A stretch of 64,000 nt of DNA from Hyphococcus sp. (GTDB lineage Bacteria; Pseudomonadota; Alphaproteobacteria; Caulobacterales; Parvularculaceae), in the NCBI GenBank assembly GCA_013002535.1, contig JABDJK010000005.1, positions 1 through 64,000 on the forward strand, in the 5' to 3' direction. The first letter of the stretch is position 1. Every line of letters starts with the position of its first letter. Shown here in pieces: positions 1-9,161 of this stretch. The position numbers and the translations under genes are program-made. The notes below the pieces were generated by a model. The model had not been told where the DNA came from and made no database searches. It saw only the letters and a list, made by a program, of their open reading frames with translations.

Positions 1-72
1 GCCGCAAGCCGCAGTGAAATGTTGGACCAGATGAGCCGCAAAGCCAGTGAGAGCCCGGGCAAAGGAAGTTGA
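1..72 (+). CDS. C-terminal tail of an unidentified upstream gene (partial)
   Basis: Reading frame 1 is open from the window edge to a TGA at 70-72, while the other two forward frames hit stops within about 35 bases. It gives only about 23 hydrophilic residues (Ser/Arg/Lys rich), too few to recognise. The stop lies 8 bases before the ATG chosen for argB, so this gene probably precedes argB in the same transcript. Identity unknown; in related genomes engB or another housekeeping gene could stand here, but the tail does not show it. Confidence 0.4.
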   Translation, partial: AASRSEMLDQMSRKASESPGKGS

Positions 73-80
73 CGAAAGAG

Positions 81-1421
81 ATGTCTAAAAATTCTGATCC
101 CAAAAATCTCGCCTCAACCCGGGAAACGATTGTCCAGCTCCTGTCGAATATGTCCGACGGGAAGGAGATCCGGTCTTATTTGCAGCGGTTTTCGTCCGCC
201 GATCAGTCGCAATTCGCGGTCATCAAGATCGGCGGCGCTATCCTGCGCGACCAACTTGAGGAAACAGCAGCGGCGCTCGCGTTTCTCCACACAGTTGGCC
301 TGACGCCCATTGTCCTTCATGGCGGCGGCCCGCAGATGGATGAAACATTGGCGGCGCGCAAAATTGAGACGCCTAAAATCGACGGGCTCCGGGTGACAAA
401 CGCTGATGCGCTGGACGTCGCCCGGGACGTATTCACCGGCGAGAACATTCGCCTTGTCGAGGCGGTGCGCGCGCAAGGGGTCTCCGCCCATTCTCTTACC
501 TCTGGCGCCATTGAGGCGGATTATCTTGATCGAGAGAAGTATGGATTTGTCGGCGAACCGAACAATGTGCGATTGGGGCTTATCCGCTCGATTGCGCAAT
601 CGGGCGCTATTCCGATTTTGACCTGCCTCGGCATTGCGCCCGGCGGGCAGCTCTTAAACGTCAATGGCGACTCGGCCACGCGTGCGCTGGTCGATGCCTT
701 GCAGCCGCTGAAGATTATTTTTCTGAGCCAGATTGGCGGGTTGCTCGATGCGAACGGAAAAAAAATCCACTCCATCAACCTCGCCTCCGATTACGACGAA
801 CTGATGAATGCAGACTGGGTTGAGGGCGGCATGCGCCTCAAGGTCCAGGAGATCAATCGGTTGCTCGATACTGTGCCGCTTTCAACGTCGGTCTCCATCA
901 CGACGCCGTCCGGTTTGGTCAAGGAACTCTTCACTCATGGCGGATCGGGCACGCTTGTCCGAATGGGCGAGCATATCTATCAGCATAAGGACAAAAGCGA
1001 AATCAATGGCGCTAAATTAAAACCGCTTATCGAAGACGCCTTTGAGCGCAAGCTGAAGCCGGATTGGTGGGACGACCTGGAAATTTTTGATGCCCACATT
1101 TCCGAGACCTACCGTGCGGGCGCAATTCTCACAAAGATTGATGACTTTATCTATCTCGACAAATTCGCCGTGGTCGAGGACGCCCGCGGCGAGGGACTGG
1201 CGCGCACCGTATGGCGGGCCTTTAGCGAGAACACAAAGACGTTTTATTGGCGCTCGCGCAATGAAAACGGGTTCAATTCATTTTATCACAATATCGCCGA
1301 CGGCGCTGTGAAAAGCGGCCCGTGGACGGTTTTTTGGATCGGTGAAAATGATTTTGAGAAAATATCTAAAGTCGTTGCCCGAATCGCGGAATTACCGGGA
1401 TCATTCGAAGGGGAGGAGTAA
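81..1421 (+). CDS. argB: Bifunctional acetylglutamate kinase / N-acetylglutamate synthase
   Basis: Phosphorylates N-acetylglutamate in arginine synthesis, and probably also makes N-acetylglutamate from acetyl-CoA and glutamate. The amino-acid kinase domain fills about residues 40-285, with the Lys-Ile-Gly-Gly phosphate loop near 49-53 and the His-Gly-Gly-Gly-Pro loop near 80-84. The C-terminal ~150 residues form the DUF619-type acetyltransferase domain, recognisable by Arg-Gly-Glu-Gly-Leu-Ala and the Phe-Tyr-Trp-Arg-Ser stretch. At 446 residues it is far longer than a plain ArgB (~300) and matches the NAGS/K enzymes known from Maricaulis and Xanthomonas. The ATG at 81 is preferred to the in-frame TTG at 69. 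argC follows after 3 bases. Confidence 0.93.
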   Translation: MSKNSDPKNLASTRETIVQLLSNMSDGKEIRSYLQRFSSADQSQFAVIKIGGAILRDQLEETAAALAFLHTVGLTPIVLHGGGPQMDETLAARKIETPKIDGLRVTNADALDVARDVFTGENIRLVEAVRAQGVSAHSLTSGAIEADYLDREKYGFVGEPNNVRLGLIRSIAQSGAIPILTCLGIAPGGQLLNVNGDSATRALVDALQPLKIIFLSQIGGLLDANGKKIHSINLASDYDELMNADWVEGGMRLKVQEINRLLDTVPLSTSVSITTPSGLVKELFTHGGSGTLVRMGEHIYQHKDKSEINGAKLKPLIEDAFERKLKPDWWDDLEIFDAHISETYRAGAILTKIDDFIYLDKFAVVEDARGEGLARTVWRAFSENTKTFYWRSRNENGFNSFYHNIADGAVKSGPWTVFWIGENDFEKISKVVARIAELPGSFEGEE

Positions 1422-1424
1422 TCG

Positions 1425-2375
1425 ATGAGCGAACCTTTCCTGGTTGGCCTGGTTGGCGCGCGCGGTCATACGGGCCGCGAGTTGATCCGGTTGATTGCCG
1501 GTCATCCCGAACTGATGCTCGCCTATGCCGTAAGCCGAGAATTCGCCGGTCGCCGCGTCGCGACGATTGCGCCAGAAGACAAAGACGAGTGCATCTTTGA
1601 AGCGCTGGCGCCCGACGAGGCCGCGCGCCGACGCGCCGACGTTGTTATTCTCGCAGCGCCCGACGGCGCCGCTGCGCCTTTTGTCGAAGCGCTGGAAAAA
1701 GAAGCGCCGCACAGAATTATCATCGATCTTTCGGCGGATCATCGCTTCGACGATGATTGGGCTTACGGGCTTCCTGAGCGCCATCGCGCCAAAATTGCCG
1801 GCGCCAGGCGCATCGCTAACCCTGGTTGCTATGCGACGGCGATGCAGCTGGCGCTGGCGCCGCATATAGATAATTTGCGCGATGTGCCGTTCGCCGTCGG
1901 TGTGTCCGGTTATTCCGGGGCCGGCACAAAACCCTCGCCCAAGAATGATACTGAACGCCTAAAAGACAATCTAATGCCGTATGCGCTTGTCGGTCACAAG
2001 CATGAGCGCGAAGCGTCCCGTTATCTCGGAACGCCCATTCGGTTTGCGCCGCACGTTCATCCTGCGTTTCGCGGGTTGCTTGTCACAGTGCACATCCCGT
2101 TGAAATCTTCGATGGATAAAGCGTCGTTTGCCGCGAGGTATAAAGAAGCGTACGCTAACGAGCCGTTGATTGAGCTGCGTGATAGCGCACCTGAATTGAA
2201 AGACGGCGCCGGCGCAAAGGGCGTTGTCATTGGCGGTTTTGATGTTAGCGATGATGGCATGAACGGAATTGCTGTCGCTGCCGAGGACAACCTATTAAAA
2301 GGCGCCGCCGTACAGGCAATTCAAAACGTCAATCTATCGCTTGGCCTTTCTGAAATGATGGGGCTCGATAAGTAG
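1425..2375 (+). CDS. argC: N-acetyl-gamma-glutamyl-phosphate reductase
   Basis: NADPH-dependent reduction of N-acetylglutamyl phosphate to the semialdehyde, the step after ArgB. The dinucleotide loop Gly-Ala-Arg-Gly-His-Thr-Gly is at residues 11-17, and the catalytic cysteine is C135 in Asn-Pro-Gly-Cys-Tyr. A Gly-Tyr-Ser-Gly-Ala-Gly loop follows. Length (316 residues) is normal. A strong Shine-Dalgarno (GGGGAGG) overlaps the end of argB, and the 3-base gap indicates translational coupling of the two arginine genes. Confidence 0.95.
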   Translation: MSEPFLVGLVGARGHTGRELIRLIAGHPELMLAYAVSREFAGRRVATIAPEDKDECIFEALAPDEAARRRADVVILAAPDGAAAPFVEALEKEAPHRIIIDLSADHRFDDDWAYGLPERHRAKIAGARRIANPGCYATAMQLALAPHIDNLRDVPFAVGVSGYSGAGTKPSPKNDTERLKDNLMPYALVGHKHEREASRYLGTPIRFAPHVHPAFRGLLVTVHIPLKSSMDKASFAARYKEAYANEPLIELRDSAPELKDGAGAKGVVIGGFDVSDDGMNGIAVAAEDNLLKGAAVQAIQNVNLSLGLSEMMGLDK

Positions 2376-4133
2376 ATGGCGACTGCGGAAGGCGACTTCC
2401 TTGTTCAGGCGGCAACCTATTTAGGCGCAGCGGCGATTGCTGTTCCTATTTTTAATCGTTTTAAACTGGGTTCAATTCTTGGGTATTTGGCTGCCGGCGT
2501 TATTGCCGGTCCGCATATGCTCGACCTTCTTCATCAGGAAGAGGGCGTATTTCATATTGCCGAGCTCGGCGTTGTCCTTTTTCTCTTTGTTATTGGTCTA
2601 GAATTGTCGCTGACGCGGCTCTGGTCCATGCGCAAACAGATATTTGGGCTGGGCGCGGCGCAAATGGGGATCACCGGCGCCGTGATTGCCGGGTTTTTTG
2701 TCGCCGCCGGCGTTATGCCGATGAACGCGGCCATCATCGCTGGTTTGTCATTCGCGTTTTCGTCGACAGCGTTTGCATTGCAATTGCTGCGTGACCGCGG
2801 CGAACAAAACTCGCCCTATGGGGCCCGTTCTTTTTCAATTTTGCTCTTTCAAGATCTCGCGGTCATTCCCCTCTTGGCCGCTATTCCGTTCATCGCTGGC
2901 GCCGGCGGCGACGGCGCAGACTGGACAGCGGCGGCGAAAGCTATCGGTGTTCTTGTTGCGTTGGTCGTCATCGGAAAATACGCGCTTGATCCAATGTTCC
3001 GGCTAGTCGCCGGATCAGGCTCGCGCGAAGCATTCGCTGCAACTGCGCTGTTTCTGGTTGCGCTGACGTCGCTCGCCGTTTCATGGGCGGGACTGTCCAT
3101 GGCGCTCGGCGCTTTCCTTGCCGGCGCGTTGTTGGCGGAGTCATCTTACCGCCATCAAATTGAAACCGATATCGAACCCTTCCGTGGTCTTTTGTTGGGC
3201 TTGTTTTTTATCTCAATCGGCATGCGCCTCGATCTCAATGTCATTGCGCAATATTGGTGGATCGTATTCGCCGGCGCCGTTGGTCTCGTTGCGATCAAAG
3301 CAGGACTACTTTTCATTGTAGCGCGCCTCGCCGGCGCGGCTCGCGGCGAAGCCATGAAAACAGCAGCGGTCCTGTCGCAAGGCGGGGAGTTTGCCTTTGT
3401 CGTCATCAGCCTTGGCGTCAGTGCATCGCTCTTTTCAAATGGCGAGTCGACATTGATGTCGGCGATCATCACCGTTTCAATGGCGTTAACGCCAGCGGTG
3501 CTCGCGCTGGCCATGCGTTTTTCGAACGACACTGTGGAAACCAGCGAAGGGCTGGAAGAAGCGCCGCAAAAACAAGACCACGTCATTGTCGCCGGCTTTG
3601 GTCGAATGGGACAAATAATCTCGCAAGTGCTGAACAGCTCCGGCGCAGACGTCACTGCGATCGACAAGGATCCGGGACACATCCGAAATGCGCAGCGCTT
3701 CGGGTTTAAAGTATATTTCGGTGACGCATCACGGCTGGATATTCTTTTGACCGCCGGCGCCCTGGAAGCCAAAGCCATTATTTTCTGTATGGACGACACC
3801 AAGGCCGTCAATCAGGCCGTGACGGCGATGCGCGAACGCTGTCCGCAGGCAGTCATTATTGCCGTTGCACACGATCGCGTGCATGAGATCGAACTGCGTC
3901 CCCTCGGCGCTGATTTCATTGTTCGTGAGACGATGGAGTCCAGCCTGCTTGCCGCGCGTGAAGCCTTGTCGCGAATGGGGCATGACAGTGCGACTATCGA
4001 AGATTATGTGCAGCAATTCAGAAAGCTCGATCGCGAACGATTGTTGGCGCAAGTCGATGCGGGGCCAGAGGCGGGCATGGAGTTTTTGCATAAACCATTC
4101 GTTCAACCGGAGCGTCGGGACAGCGATGGGTAA
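2376..4133 (+). CDS. CPA2-family monovalent cation:proton antiporter (KefB/KefC type)
   Basis: Inner-membrane cation/proton exchanger with about 12-13 hydrophobic segments over residues 1-385. A cytosolic TrkA-N (RCK) nucleotide-binding domain follows, starting near residue 400 with Val-Ala-Gly-Phe-Gly-Arg-Met-Gly. The Gln-Gly-Gly-Glu-Phe-Ala-Phe-Val motif of Kef-type transporters is visible near residue 335. Its ATG directly abuts the argC stop codon, so it is probably co-transcribed with argBC although unrelated in function. Potassium efflux is the usual role; the exact ion cannot be read from sequence. Confidence 0.88.
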   Translation: MATAEGDFLVQAATYLGAAAIAVPIFNRFKLGSILGYLAAGVIAGPHMLDLLHQEEGVFHIAELGVVLFLFVIGLELSLTRLWSMRKQIFGLGAAQMGITGAVIAGFFVAAGVMPMNAAIIAGLSFAFSSTAFALQLLRDRGEQNSPYGARSFSILLFQDLAVIPLLAAIPFIAGAGGDGADWTAAAKAIGVLVALVVIGKYALDPMFRLVAGSGSREAFAATALFLVALTSLAVSWAGLSMALGAFLAGALLAESSYRHQIETDIEPFRGLLLGLFFISIGMRLDLNVIAQYWWIVFAGAVGLVAIKAGLLFIVARLAGAARGEAMKTAAVLSQGGEFAFVVISLGVSASLFSNGESTLMSAIITVSMALTPAVLALAMRFSNDTVETSEGLEEAPQKQDHVIVAGFGRMGQIISQVLNSSGADVTAIDKDPGHIRNAQRFGFKVYFGDASRLDILLTAGALEAKAIIFCMDDTKAVNQAVTAMRERCPQAVIIAVAHDRVHEIELRPLGADFIVRETMESSLLAAREALSRMGHDSATIEDYVQQFRKLDRERLLAQVDAGPEAGMEFLHKPFVQPERRDSDG

Positions 4134-4232
4134 CAACATGTCCGTCGTCGAAACACGTTTCTCGGTGCCAATGATATGGACCGGAAACTTTCGATGCGCT
4201 AACACGGCGCTGCACGATTGGAGCAATTCAAT

Positions 4233-4937
4233 ATGAAAAAGATTTTTAACGATGCGAAATCCGCCCTGGAGGGTGTCGTGTTTGACGGCATGACCGTTAT
4301 GTCAGGGGGCTTTGGGCTTTGCGGCATTCCGGAAAATTTGATTGCTGCGCTCCGCGATACCGGCGTGAAAGATTTGACCGTTATATCAAACAATGCCGGC
4401 GTTGATGATTTTGGTCTCGGCCTGTTGTTGCAAACACGTCAGATCAAAAAAATGATCTCGTCTTATGTGGGTGAGAATAAGGAATTTGAGCGCCAATATC
4501 TTTCCGGCGAACTTGAATTGGAATTTAATCCGCAAGGAACACTGGCGGAGCGCTGTCGCGCTGGCGGCGCCGGCATTCCCGGTTTCTTCACTAAAACGGG
4601 TGTCGGAACCTTGATCGCCGAAGGCAAGGAGCACAAAGAATTCGACGGAGAAACCTACATTATGGAAACCGGCCTTGTTGCCGATCTCTCTATCGTCAAA
4701 GCCTGGAAGGGCGATGAACAGGGCAATCTCATCTTCCGCAAAACTGCGCGCAACTTTAACCCGATGATGGCGTCCGCCGGCAAGGTCACGATTGCTGAAG
4801 TCGAAGAGATCGTTCCGCTAGGCTCGCTTGACCCGGATAACATTCATACGCCGGGTATTTTTGTTCAGCGCATTATCAAGGGCGAGCACGAAAAACGCAT
4901 TGAGCAACGCACAGTGCGTGAACGGGAGAACGCATAA
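4233..4937 (+). CDS. scoA: 3-oxoacid (succinyl-CoA:3-ketoacid) CoA-transferase subunit A
   Basis: Alpha subunit of the class I CoA-transferase that moves CoA from succinyl-CoA to acetoacetate. The glycine-rich Gly-Gly-Phe-Gly-Leu-Cys-Gly-Ile-Pro segment (about residues 25-33) is the family hallmark. The ATG at 4233 is chosen because GGAG lies 9 bases upstream; an in-frame TTG at 4218 would place the start before that site. The stop codon overlaps the next ATG by one base (TAATG), coupling it to subunit B. Length 234 is typical. Confidence 0.92.
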   Translation: MKKIFNDAKSALEGVVFDGMTVMSGGFGLCGIPENLIAALRDTGVKDLTVISNNAGVDDFGLGLLLQTRQIKKMISSYVGENKEFERQYLSGELELEFNPQGTLAERCRAGGAGIPGFFTKTGVGTLIAEGKEHKEFDGETYIMETGLVADLSIVKAWKGDEQGNLIFRKTARNFNPMMASAGKVTIAEVEEIVPLGSLDPDNIHTPGIFVQRIIKGEHEKRIEQRTVRERENA

Positions 4938-5575
4938 TGGCTTGGGATAGAAATGACATGGCGCGCCGCGCAGCCAAAGAAATGGAAGACGGTTTTTACG
5001 TCAATCTAGGCATCGGCATTCCGACCTTGGTCGCCAATTATATTGATGATGATATTGACGTTACGTTGCAGTCCGAAAACGGCATGCTCGGCATGGGCCC
5101 CTTTCCTTTCGAGGATGAGGTCGATCCCGATCTCATCAATGCCGGCAAGCAAACGATCACCGAATTGCGCCGCACGTCGTATTTTTCCTCTGCGGATTCA
5201 TTCGGCATGATCCGCGGCGGTCACATTGATCTGTCGATTTTGGGCGCCATGGAAGTCGCCGAAAACGGCGACCTCGCCAACTGGATGATTCCGGGCAAGA
5301 TGGTCAAGGGCATGGGCGGCGCCATGGATCTCGTCGCCGGGGTCAAGCGCGTCGTTGTCGTCATGGATCATACGTCCAAATCCGGTGCGCCAAAGTTGCT
5401 TCACGAATGTTCGCTGCCGCTAACCGGCAAGGGCGTCGTTGATATGGTGATCACCAATCTTGGCGTCTTTGAGATCGCCGAAGGCGGCGGCATGAAATTG
5501 ACGGAACTTGCAGACGACGTTTCCGTTGACGATGTCAAATCGTCAACGGAAGCCAACTTTGAAGTTGCGGTTTAA
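4937..5575 (+). CDS. scoB: 3-oxoacid (succinyl-CoA:3-ketoacid) CoA-transferase subunit B
   Basis: Beta subunit of the same enzyme. It carries the catalytic glutamate, E47 in Gln-Ser-Glu-Asn-Gly, which forms the enzyme-CoA thioester, and the Gly-Ile-Gly-Ile-Pro oxyanion-type loop at 25-29. The pair allows use or turnover of acetoacetate and ketone bodies. Length 212 is normal. It ends 3 bases before the convergent metallo-hydrolase gene, with no obvious terminator hairpin between them. Confidence 0.93.
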   Translation: MAWDRNDMARRAAKEMEDGFYVNLGIGIPTLVANYIDDDIDVTLQSENGMLGMGPFPFEDEVDPDLINAGKQTITELRRTSYFSSADSFGMIRGGHIDLSILGAMEVAENGDLANWMIPGKMVKGMGGAMDLVAGVKRVVVVMDHTSKSGAPKLLHECSLPLTGKGVVDMVITNLGVFEIAEGGGMKLTELADDVSVDDVKSSTEANFEVAV

Positions 5576-5578
5576 CGG

Positions 5579-6478
5579 TTATTCGTTGTCGGCGGTGAGC
5601 GAGCGATAAGCCGTTCGCGTCATCCGTTCGCCATTGATGTAGCCGCCGCCCCATTCGCCATTCAGATCGGCGAGCGGATCTGCGGAGGCAACTTCATCTT
5701 CAGTTTTGCCGTCGTCAATCATTGCCTGAACACGGCTTCTGACAGTTTTCAATATATCGACGGTTTTTTGCAGGTCAGCCTTTGCCGCAAGCGGGCCGTG
5801 ACCAGGAATAATTTTTGTTTCGCCGTCGATTTTACTCATGACTTTTTCGTGTGTCGCGATATAGCCGTCGAGGTCGCCGCCAGACTCCAGATCGACGTAA
5901 GGATAGCTTCCATTAAAGAACACATCGCCCATGTGAACGACATTGGCGTCTTTGAAAAAGACGATTGCATCACCGTCAGTATGGGCATTGTCAGGATGCC
6001 ATACGCGAATTTTTTCGCCATTCCAGTGAAATGATAAGGCGTGGGAAAAAGTGATAACCGGCAACGCGCCGGGCGCTGCTGGTTCGGTCGGCCTGCCGCC
6101 GGCGCGGGTCAAGCCTTCCTTCAGGCGTTTCCGCACATTGTCATGGGCGACAATATGCGCGCCTGCATCGCCCATAGCTTCATTGCCGCCAGTATGGTCG
6201 CCGTGCCAATGGGTGTTCAACACGAATGCAACGTCATTATCGGAGACTTCGTCGATTGCTGCGAGGATTTTATCCGCCAGCGGCGCAAACTGGTCATCGA
6301 TGACGAAAGCGCCATCATCGCCGGTTGAAAGACCGATATTCCCGCCCGCACCCTGCAACATATAAATGCCGTCACTCACTTCGATCGTCTTGATTTCGAC
6401 CTCTGAGAAATCTCGCTGCGCGCATGCGCCGGTTGCTGCGCCGAAAAATACTGCGCCTGCTAGAATTATTTGTTTCAT
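5579..6478 (-). CDS. Periplasmic metallo-beta-lactamase-fold hydrolase
   Basis: Exported zinc hydrolase of unknown substrate. An N-terminal hydrophobic signal segment ends in Ala-Cys-Ala-Gln near residue 20. The metal-binding motif His-Trp-His-Gly-Asp-His lies at about residues 90-95, and later His and Asp ligands (Asp-Asn-Ala-His-Thr-Asp-Gly and Gly-His-Gly) are present. The ATG at 6478 is preferred to the GTG at 6487 because a GGGGTGG stretch sits just before it. The layout resembles broad-specificity MBL-fold proteins more than a true class B beta-lactamase; antibiotic hydrolysis should not be assumed. Confidence 0.85.
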   Translation of the reverse strand: MKQIILAGAVFFGAATGACAQRDFSEVEIKTIEVSDGIYMLQGAGGNIGLSTGDDGAFVIDDQFAPLADKILAAIDEVSDNDVAFVLNTHWHGDHTGGNEAMGDAGAHIVAHDNVRKRLKEGLTRAGGRPTEPAAPGALPVITFSHALSFHWNGEKIRVWHPDNAHTDGDAIVFFKDANVVHMGDVFFNGSYPYVDLESGGDLDGYIATHEKVMSKIDGETKIIPGHGPLAAKADLQKTVDILKTVRSRVQAMIDDGKTEDEVASADPLADLNGEWGGGYINGERMTRTAYRSLTADNE

Positions 6479-6634
6479 CAAATCCACCCCAGGTTCATAT
6501 TGGTTTGCGGCAACTTACCCACGCTTTAGCCTTGCGCGAAGTCAAATCGCAGCGAGGTGAATTGTCACTCCTTGATCACACTTGTTGCAGTGCAGCGATG
6601 AAAGCGTTAGAGATTCAATGAGTTGGAGATGAAA

Positions 6635-7996
6635 ATGAGTTGGACGCCCGAAAGCTGGCGGGGAAAACCCGCACTGCATATTCCGGATGATTATCCGGAA
6701 CCGAAAGCCTTGGCTGCAGTTGAGGGGGAGTTGTCGTCTTATCCGCCGCTGGTTTTTGCCGGCGAGGTTCGAACTTTGCGCGCATCTTTGGCGGATGTGG
6801 CGCGCGGCGACGCGTTTCTTTTGCAAGGCGGTGATTGCGCAGAAAGCTTTAAGGAATTCCACCCCGATAATATTCGCGACACTTTCCGTGTTTTGTTGCA
6901 GATGTCGGTCGCACTGACATTCGGCGCCGCGATGCCAGTCGTGAAAGTTGGTCGGATAGCAGGGCAATTTGCGAAACCGAGAAGCTCGCCCATCGAAACA
7001 AAAGACGGTGAAACGCTGCCGAGTTATCGCGGCGATATCATCAACGGGATGGATTTTTCTGAAAGCTCCCGCCGGCCTGATCCGCAGCGGTTGATAAAAG
7101 CATATGGTCAAGCCGCGGCGACATTGAATCTAATCCGCGCATTCGCAAGCGGCGGTTACGCTGATTTGCGCAATGTTCACCGCTGGAATTTGGAATTTGT
7201 TTCGGGCAACCAGCAGGAAGACCGCTACCGCGCTTTGGCCGACAAAATTTCCGAAGCCATTACCTTCATGGAAGCGTGCGGGATTGACGGCAAAGGCGTC
7301 CGCGCCATGCGCGAGGTGGATTTCTATACCAGCCATGAGGCGTTGTTGCTAGGCTACGAAACGGCAATGACGCGCACCGATTCAACGACTGGAAAGTGGT
7401 ACGACACGTCAGCGCACATGGTCTGGATTGGCGATCGGACCCGCCAGCCCGAAGGCGCGCATATTGAGTTTTGCCGCGGCATCGAAAACCCGATTGGCGT
7501 CAAATGCGGGCCTAGCCTCGATCCAGACGATTTGTTGCAAATACTGGATAAGCTCGATCCCGAAAATGAAGCAGGCCGTATCGTCTTGATTGCGCGCTTC
7601 GGCGCCGGGAATACGGTGAAGTATTTGCCGCCGCTAATCAAGAAGGTTCATGCGGCTGGCCGGCAGGTTGTTTGGTCGTGCGATCCGATGCACGGCAACA
7701 CCGTTAAAACTGAAGGCGGCTACAAGACGCGGCCATTTGATTCTGTGCTCACCGAAATCAAGGATTTCATGGATATCTGCCGCGCCGAAGGCGCCCATCC
7801 AGGCGGCGTCCACTTTGAGATGACCGGTCAGAATGTGACGGAGTGCATCGGCGGATCACAGCAAATCTCCGAAGCCGATCTGTCATCGCGATACCACACC
7901 CATTGCGATCCGCGGCTGAATGCGAACCAGGCCCTGGAACTTGCTTTTATTTTGGCCGATAGCTTCAAAGAAACTCGGGAAAATGCACGGGAATAA
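6635..7996 (+). CDS. Class II (plant-type) 3-deoxy-7-phosphoheptulonate synthase
   Basis: First step of the shikimate pathway: condensation of phosphoenolpyruvate and erythrose-4-phosphate. The class II signature is clear: Gln-Gly-Gly-Asp-Cys-Ala-Glu (about 64-70, with the metal-binding Cys) and [10 protein letters not shown] (about 107-116). Further metal or substrate residues appear in Asp-Pro-Met-His-Gly and His-Phe-Glu-Met-Thr-Gly. The ATG at 6635 is favoured because GGAG lies about 6 bases upstream; TTG and ATG codons at 6623 and 6629 are alternatives. Length 453 fits the family. Confidence 0.95.
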   Translation: MSWTPESWRGKPALHIPDDYPEPKALAAVEGELSSYPPLVFAGEVRTLRASLADVARGDAFLLQGGDCAESFKEFHPDNIRDTFRVLLQMSVALTFGAAMPVVKVGRIAGQFAKPRSSPIETKDGETLPSYRGDIINGMDFSESSRRPDPQRLIKAYGQAAATLNLIRAFASGGYADLRNVHRWNLEFVSGNQQEDRYRALADKISEAITFMEACGIDGKGVRAMREVDFYTSHEALLLGYETAMTRTDSTTGKWYDTSAHMVWIGDRTRQPEGAHIEFCRGIENPIGVKCGPSLDPDDLLQILDKLDPENEAGRIVLIARFGAGNTVKYLPPLIKKVHAAGRQVVWSCDPMHGNTVKTEGGYKTRPFDSVLTEIKDFMDICRAEGAHPGGVHFEMTGQNVTECIGGSQQISEADLSSRYHTHCDPRLNANQALELAFILADSFKETRENARE

Positions 7997-8107
7997 CGCG
8001 TAACCGCCTGAAATAGAACGAAACATTGTTTTATCGAATTGTGGGTTTCGCAGGATTTCCCCAGGCGCGAGACACATGTATGTTGATGGCGAAACGGGGG
8101 AGCAGGT

Positions 8108-8158
8108 ATGATTATACCAACGATAATTATCTACGCCGGAGCGTTTAGTGTCAGGTAA
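8108..8158 (+). CDS. Possible 16-residue leader peptide overlapping the next gene
   Basis: A short hydrophobic reading frame starts with ATG behind an unusually good Shine-Dalgarno (GGGGGAGCAGGT). It ends in TAA 11 bases inside the following oxidoreductase gene, which itself begins with GTG. The arrangement would let ribosomes finishing the peptide re-initiate at the GTG. Only the ribosome site and the overlap support it; no homologue is known to me. It may instead be chance. Confidence 0.3.
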   Translation: MIIPTIIIYAGAFSVR

Positions 8159-9095
8159 AGTCAGAGTAGGCGTCGTCGGCGCAGGCGTTTTTGGCGGCTA
8201 TCATGCAGCTAAAATCGCTGATCTTAATAGCGCGGAATTGACTGCGATTTACGATATTGACAAAAGTCGCGCATCGAAATTGGCGACGCACCATAACACG
8301 AATGCAGCCAACTCGTTTGACGAAATCATTGCAGAAACGGACGCGCTGATTATCGCGGCGCCGGCGAGCGAACATTTTGACCTTGCAAAGCGTGCGATGC
8401 TTCGGTCTCGGCACGTATTGGTGGAAAAGCCGATCGCATTATCGACTGATGAGGCGGAGGAATTAGTCCAGATATCAAAAGCAAAAAATGTCGTCTTGCA
8501 GGTTGGTCACCAAGAGCGCTTCGTATGCCAAAGCGCCGGCTTGCTGCCGCTCCAAGGCGAGCCGTTTAGGATCGATTGTGTGCGAGAAGTTGCTGCCACT
8601 GGTCGTTGTGAAGATGTATCTGTAATTTTTGATTTAATGATTCACGATATCGATATCGTGCGACAGATGACGGGCGCCGACATAGTCAGGTCTAAAGTGA
8701 GCGGTGATTACAATGACGTCGCCGCAGAATTGTTGCTGGAAAATGGCGCTGTCGTTACGCTGAAGGCTAGCCGTCGTTCCATGTCGCCGAAACGCGAAAT
8801 AAAAATCACCCAGAATTCTGGCGTTATCTCATTTAATTTTGTCGATCACGAGTTGTCGGTAAGCGGCGCCGAAGAAATGCAACAGCGTTATGCGGAATTT
8901 GATAAGAACTCGATTTTGCGCGATCCGTTAGCGCATGAGGACAATCTCTTTATTTCAGCGGTCGCTAACGGAGAGCGACCGGCGGTAACCGGCAAGGAAG
9001 CGCTTGCATCTGTCGCCTGGGCGCAACATATAGAATTCAAATCTGGAATTGCGACGATGCCGGAACAAGCATTCGCAAAAGAACTGCAGGCATAA
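8148..9095 (+). CDS. Gfo/Idh/MocA-family NAD(P)-dependent oxidoreductase
   Basis: Probable sugar or cyclitol dehydrogenase. It has an N-terminal Rossmann fold with Gly-Ala-Gly-Val-Phe-Gly-Gly near residues 10-16, the Glu-Lys-Pro motif of the family near residue 93, and a C-terminal Gfo/Idh/MocA substrate domain. The GTG start at 8148 has CGGAG shortly upstream. The substrate is not evident; homologues often act in nucleotide-sugar metabolism. It stands alone between DAHP synthase and NAD synthetase. A second member of the family, fused to an epimerase, lies at 31.5 kb. Confidence 0.85.
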   Translation: MSGKVRVGVVGAGVFGGYHAAKIADLNSAELTAIYDIDKSRASKLATHHNTNAANSFDEIIAETDALIIAAPASEHFDLAKRAMLRSRHVLVEKPIALSTDEAEELVQISKAKNVVLQVGHQERFVCQSAGLLPLQGEPFRIDCVREVAATGRCEDVSVIFDLMIHDIDIVRQMTGADIVRSKVSGDYNDVAAELLLENGAVVTLKASRRSMSPKREIKITQNSGVISFNFVDHELSVSGAEEMQQRYAEFDKNSILRDPLAHEDNLFISAVANGERPAVTGKEALASVAWAQHIEFKSGIATMPEQAFAKELQA

Positions 9096-9161
9096 GCGCC
9101 TAACGCATGGCGTAACTCATCATCGTTGGTATTGACGCAGCGATAGATGCGGATAATTTTC

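Noticed and set aside
114-599. Long minus-strand open frame opposite argB
   Set aside because: It lies wholly within a firmly identified gene, has no recognisable domain, and similar antisense frames occur opposite most G+C-rich genes here.
3155-3811. 218-codon minus-strand frame opposite the KefB-type gene
   Set aside because: Shadow of the antiporter coding sequence; Ser/Arg/Pro-rich composition without motifs or a ribosome site.
5579-6478. Reading the MBL-fold gene as a beta-lactamase resistance gene
   Set aside because: The zinc motif is common to many hydrolases and no feature specific to class B beta-lactamases was seen.
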